From the NCBI RefSeq assembly GCF_029210375.1, contig NZ_JARGER010000019.1:1-54299 (forward strand): a DNA stretch of 54,299 bases, given 5' to 3'. This document shows, in pieces, positions 51,624 through 54,299 of this stretch. Under the pieces are notes generated by a model that made no database searches, was not told the DNA's origin, and saw nothing but the letters and a program-made list of their open reading frames with translations. Source of the DNA: Nocardioides sp. YIM 152315 (lineage in GTDB: Bacteria > Actinomycetota > Actinomycetes > Propionibacteriales > Nocardioidaceae). Each line of letters opens with the position of its first letter. Positions within the stretch are counted from its first letter, which is position 1. The position numbers and the translations under genes were made by a program.

Positions 51624-52310
51624 CTACTGCCGCGTCCGCGCCGGGACCAGGCCCTCGCGCCGCCCGACGTACGCCGCGGCCGCGATGGTCGTGACCATGG
51701 CGCCGGCGTTGACGGCGAGGACGACCACCGCCTTCACCGGGATGAACACGTCCAGCGGCTGGGTGAGCAGCAGCCAGATGCCGAAGGTGCCCTTGGTCAG
51801 CCACAGGGCCGCCCACAGCAGCGTGAGCCCGCGGAAGAGGGCCCGGATCCGCGGCCGCGCGGCGAGTTCGTCGTCGACGGGGTAGAAGTCGCCGGCGAGC
51901 CTGGCGACCAGCGGCCGACCGGTGCGCAGCGAGAGCAGGAAGACCGAGCCGATCACGGCGTCGACGATGATCGGCTGCAGGAAGTAGAGGAACGCGCTGT
52001 CGGTGAGCAGGGCGAGGGCCGTGCGTCCGGTCAGCACCGCCGTGGTCAGCACGAGCAGGCCCGGCGTACGCCGTCCGCTCAGGGCCCGCCACGCGAGCGT
52101 GCCGTAGGACCAGCCGAGGGTGGCGACGATCGCGGTCCAGACGCCGGCCACGTGGAAGACGGCGTAGAACACCGTCGCCGGCACCACGCACCCGATCGTC
52201 AGGTTGAGCCCGGCGCGCCGGGCGACGGCCCCGAGCCGGGGCGGCGCGGGCAGGTGGATCGACGCCGCGATCGGCGGGATCGGAGCGGGTGCTGCGGCAA
52301 GAAGAGACAT
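51624..52310 (-). CDS. VC0807-like integral membrane protein
   Basis: 228 residues with about five to six transmembrane helices. The stretch LNLTIGCVVPATVFYAVFHVAGVWTAIVATLGWSYGTLAWRALSGRRTPGLLVLTTAVLT matches the VC0807 / septation-like family of uncharacterised membrane proteins. It is divergent from pgm; the 124-nt spacer holds no gene. Confidence 0.7.
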   Translation of the reverse strand: MSLLAAAPAPIPPIAASIHLPAPPRLGAVARRAGLNLTIGCVVPATVFYAVFHVAGVWTAIVATLGWSYGTLAWRALSGRRTPGLLVLTTAVLTGRTALALLTDSAFLYFLQPIIVDAVIGSVFLLSLRTGRPLVARLAGDFYPVDDELAARPRIRALFRGLTLLWAALWLTKGTFGIWLLLTQPLDVFIPVKAVVVLAVNAGAMVTTIAAAAYVGRREGLVPARTRQ

Positions 52311-52434
52311 GGCGGCCCTGGGCTGGCGACGTTGACAGGGGATTCATCGGCGAAGGTGCCCGATGACCTGAGAGGTGTCCCCCGGCCGCCCGGCCCACAC
52401 CTCCAGACCGGAGTGAGGTGGGTCTCGGCACGGC

Positions 52435-54075
<1,641 letters not shown>

Positions 54076-54237
54076 GTGAGCGGTCGAGGCGCGAAGTCCT
54101 CGCAGAGCGAGGTCCACCAGCGGTGAGAGTTGGCCCGCAGGCGCGAGCGGTCCTCCCGGCCGGGACCTGCGCAGCGAGAGGCCACACTCCCGCCAGGGAC
54201 TCTCCTGCTCAGTGGTCGATGTGGCGGCCGCTGCCTG
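54076..54237. repeat. Palindromic intergenic region
   Basis: After pgm there are imperfect palindromes, the clearest centred on CCCGGCCGGG with GGTCC/GGACC arms near 54149-54169, closing with GGCC pairs outside. It probably terminates pgm and the gene entering from the right. Confidence 0.4.
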
Positions 54238-54299
54238 TCACGTTCTGCGGTGGAACTGGACCTTCCCGGTGGGCAGGTAGGTCGTGTCGTAGTTCGAAT
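54238..54299 (-). CDS. C-terminal end of an unidentified gene (partial)
   Basis: The minus-strand frame entering from the window edge ends in TGA at 54238-54240. It reads SNYDTTYLPTGKVQFHRRT with nearly every third base G or C, unlike the other two frames, so it is probably the last 19 residues of a real protein. Too short to identify. Confidence 0.45.
   Translation of the reverse strand, partial: SNYDTTYLPTGKVQFHRRT

Overview
The window is about 54.3 kb of very GC-rich, densely packed chromosomal DNA from an actinobacterium. A member of the Nocardioidaceae (Nocardioides-like) is my best guess. The inference rests on strong GC3 bias, many GTG starts, ATGA/GTGA start-stop overlaps, TANNNT -10 elements placed exactly one leaderless distance before start codons, an IdeR/DtxR iron box, a KstR-type motif, a mycothiol-dependent enzyme family and an EtfD (Rv0338c-type) ETF dehydrogenase. 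There is no phage, transposon, CRISPR array, rRNA or plasmid gene; one tRNA (Gly, CCC) is present.

Layout. 0.2-2.5 kb: two CitE-like CoA-ester lyases and dtd. 2.6-3.9 kb: a small membrane protein behind a SigF/SigB-like promoter, then a secreted zinc metalloprotease. 3.9-9.0 kb (minus): histidine utilisation genes hutH and hutU with a chemoreceptor between them. 9.2-13.1 kb: a secreted protein, an MFS transporter, a small membrane protein and an IclR regulator. 13.1-25.5 kb: a sugar-utilisation locus. 25.6-32.3 kb: a secreted amidohydrolase-like protein, EtfD with an unusual repeated tail, and a PASTA-like membrane protein. 32.3-36.3 kb: a sodium:solute symporter with a small partner, then an RHH protein, a DUF4097 protein and a 51-residue protein. 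36.3-38.7 kb: an iron-regulated siderophore-interacting protein, dcd and an SGNH hydrolase. From 38.7 kb on: tRNA-Gly, a C39-like protein, a lipoprotein, DUF2461, a KSI-like protein, Rrf2, acyl-CoA dehydrogenase, MocR/EamA, LysG/LysE, a mycothiol-dependent enzyme, an SDR, membrane proteins and phosphoglucomutase. A fragment of another gene lies at the right edge.

The main system is at 13.1-25.5 kb. It encodes a DUF4185/GH183 lipoprotein, a sugar ABC importer (binding protein and two permeases, no ATPase), a LacI regulator, an FGGY kinase, a fucose/arabinose-isomerase-family protein, a DUF2961/GH172 enzyme and a GH116 enzyme. GH183, GH172 and GH116 are the families recently shown to dismantle mycobacterial D-arabinan (endo-D-arabinanase, exo-alpha- and exo-beta-D-arabinofuranosidase). 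The genes therefore read as a complete route. Arabinan in arabinogalactan or lipoarabinomannan would be cut outside the cell by the GH183 lipoprotein. Oligosaccharides would be imported by the ABC system and trimmed in the cytosol by GH172 and GH116. D-arabinose would be isomerised to D-ribulose and phosphorylated into the pentose phosphate pathway. Four near-identical 12-bp LacI-type operators sit on the two divergent promoters, which ties both halves into one regulon. A non-arabinogalactan actinobacterium would use this to eat mycobacterial or corynebacterial cell walls.

Regulatory signals elsewhere also link genes. Matching palindromes lie at the promoters of etfD and the acyl-CoA dehydrogenase, a perfect KstR-type site lies before the KSI-like gene, and helically phased TGACG repeats precede the RHH gene. 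Many genes appear to be transcribed as leaderless mRNAs.
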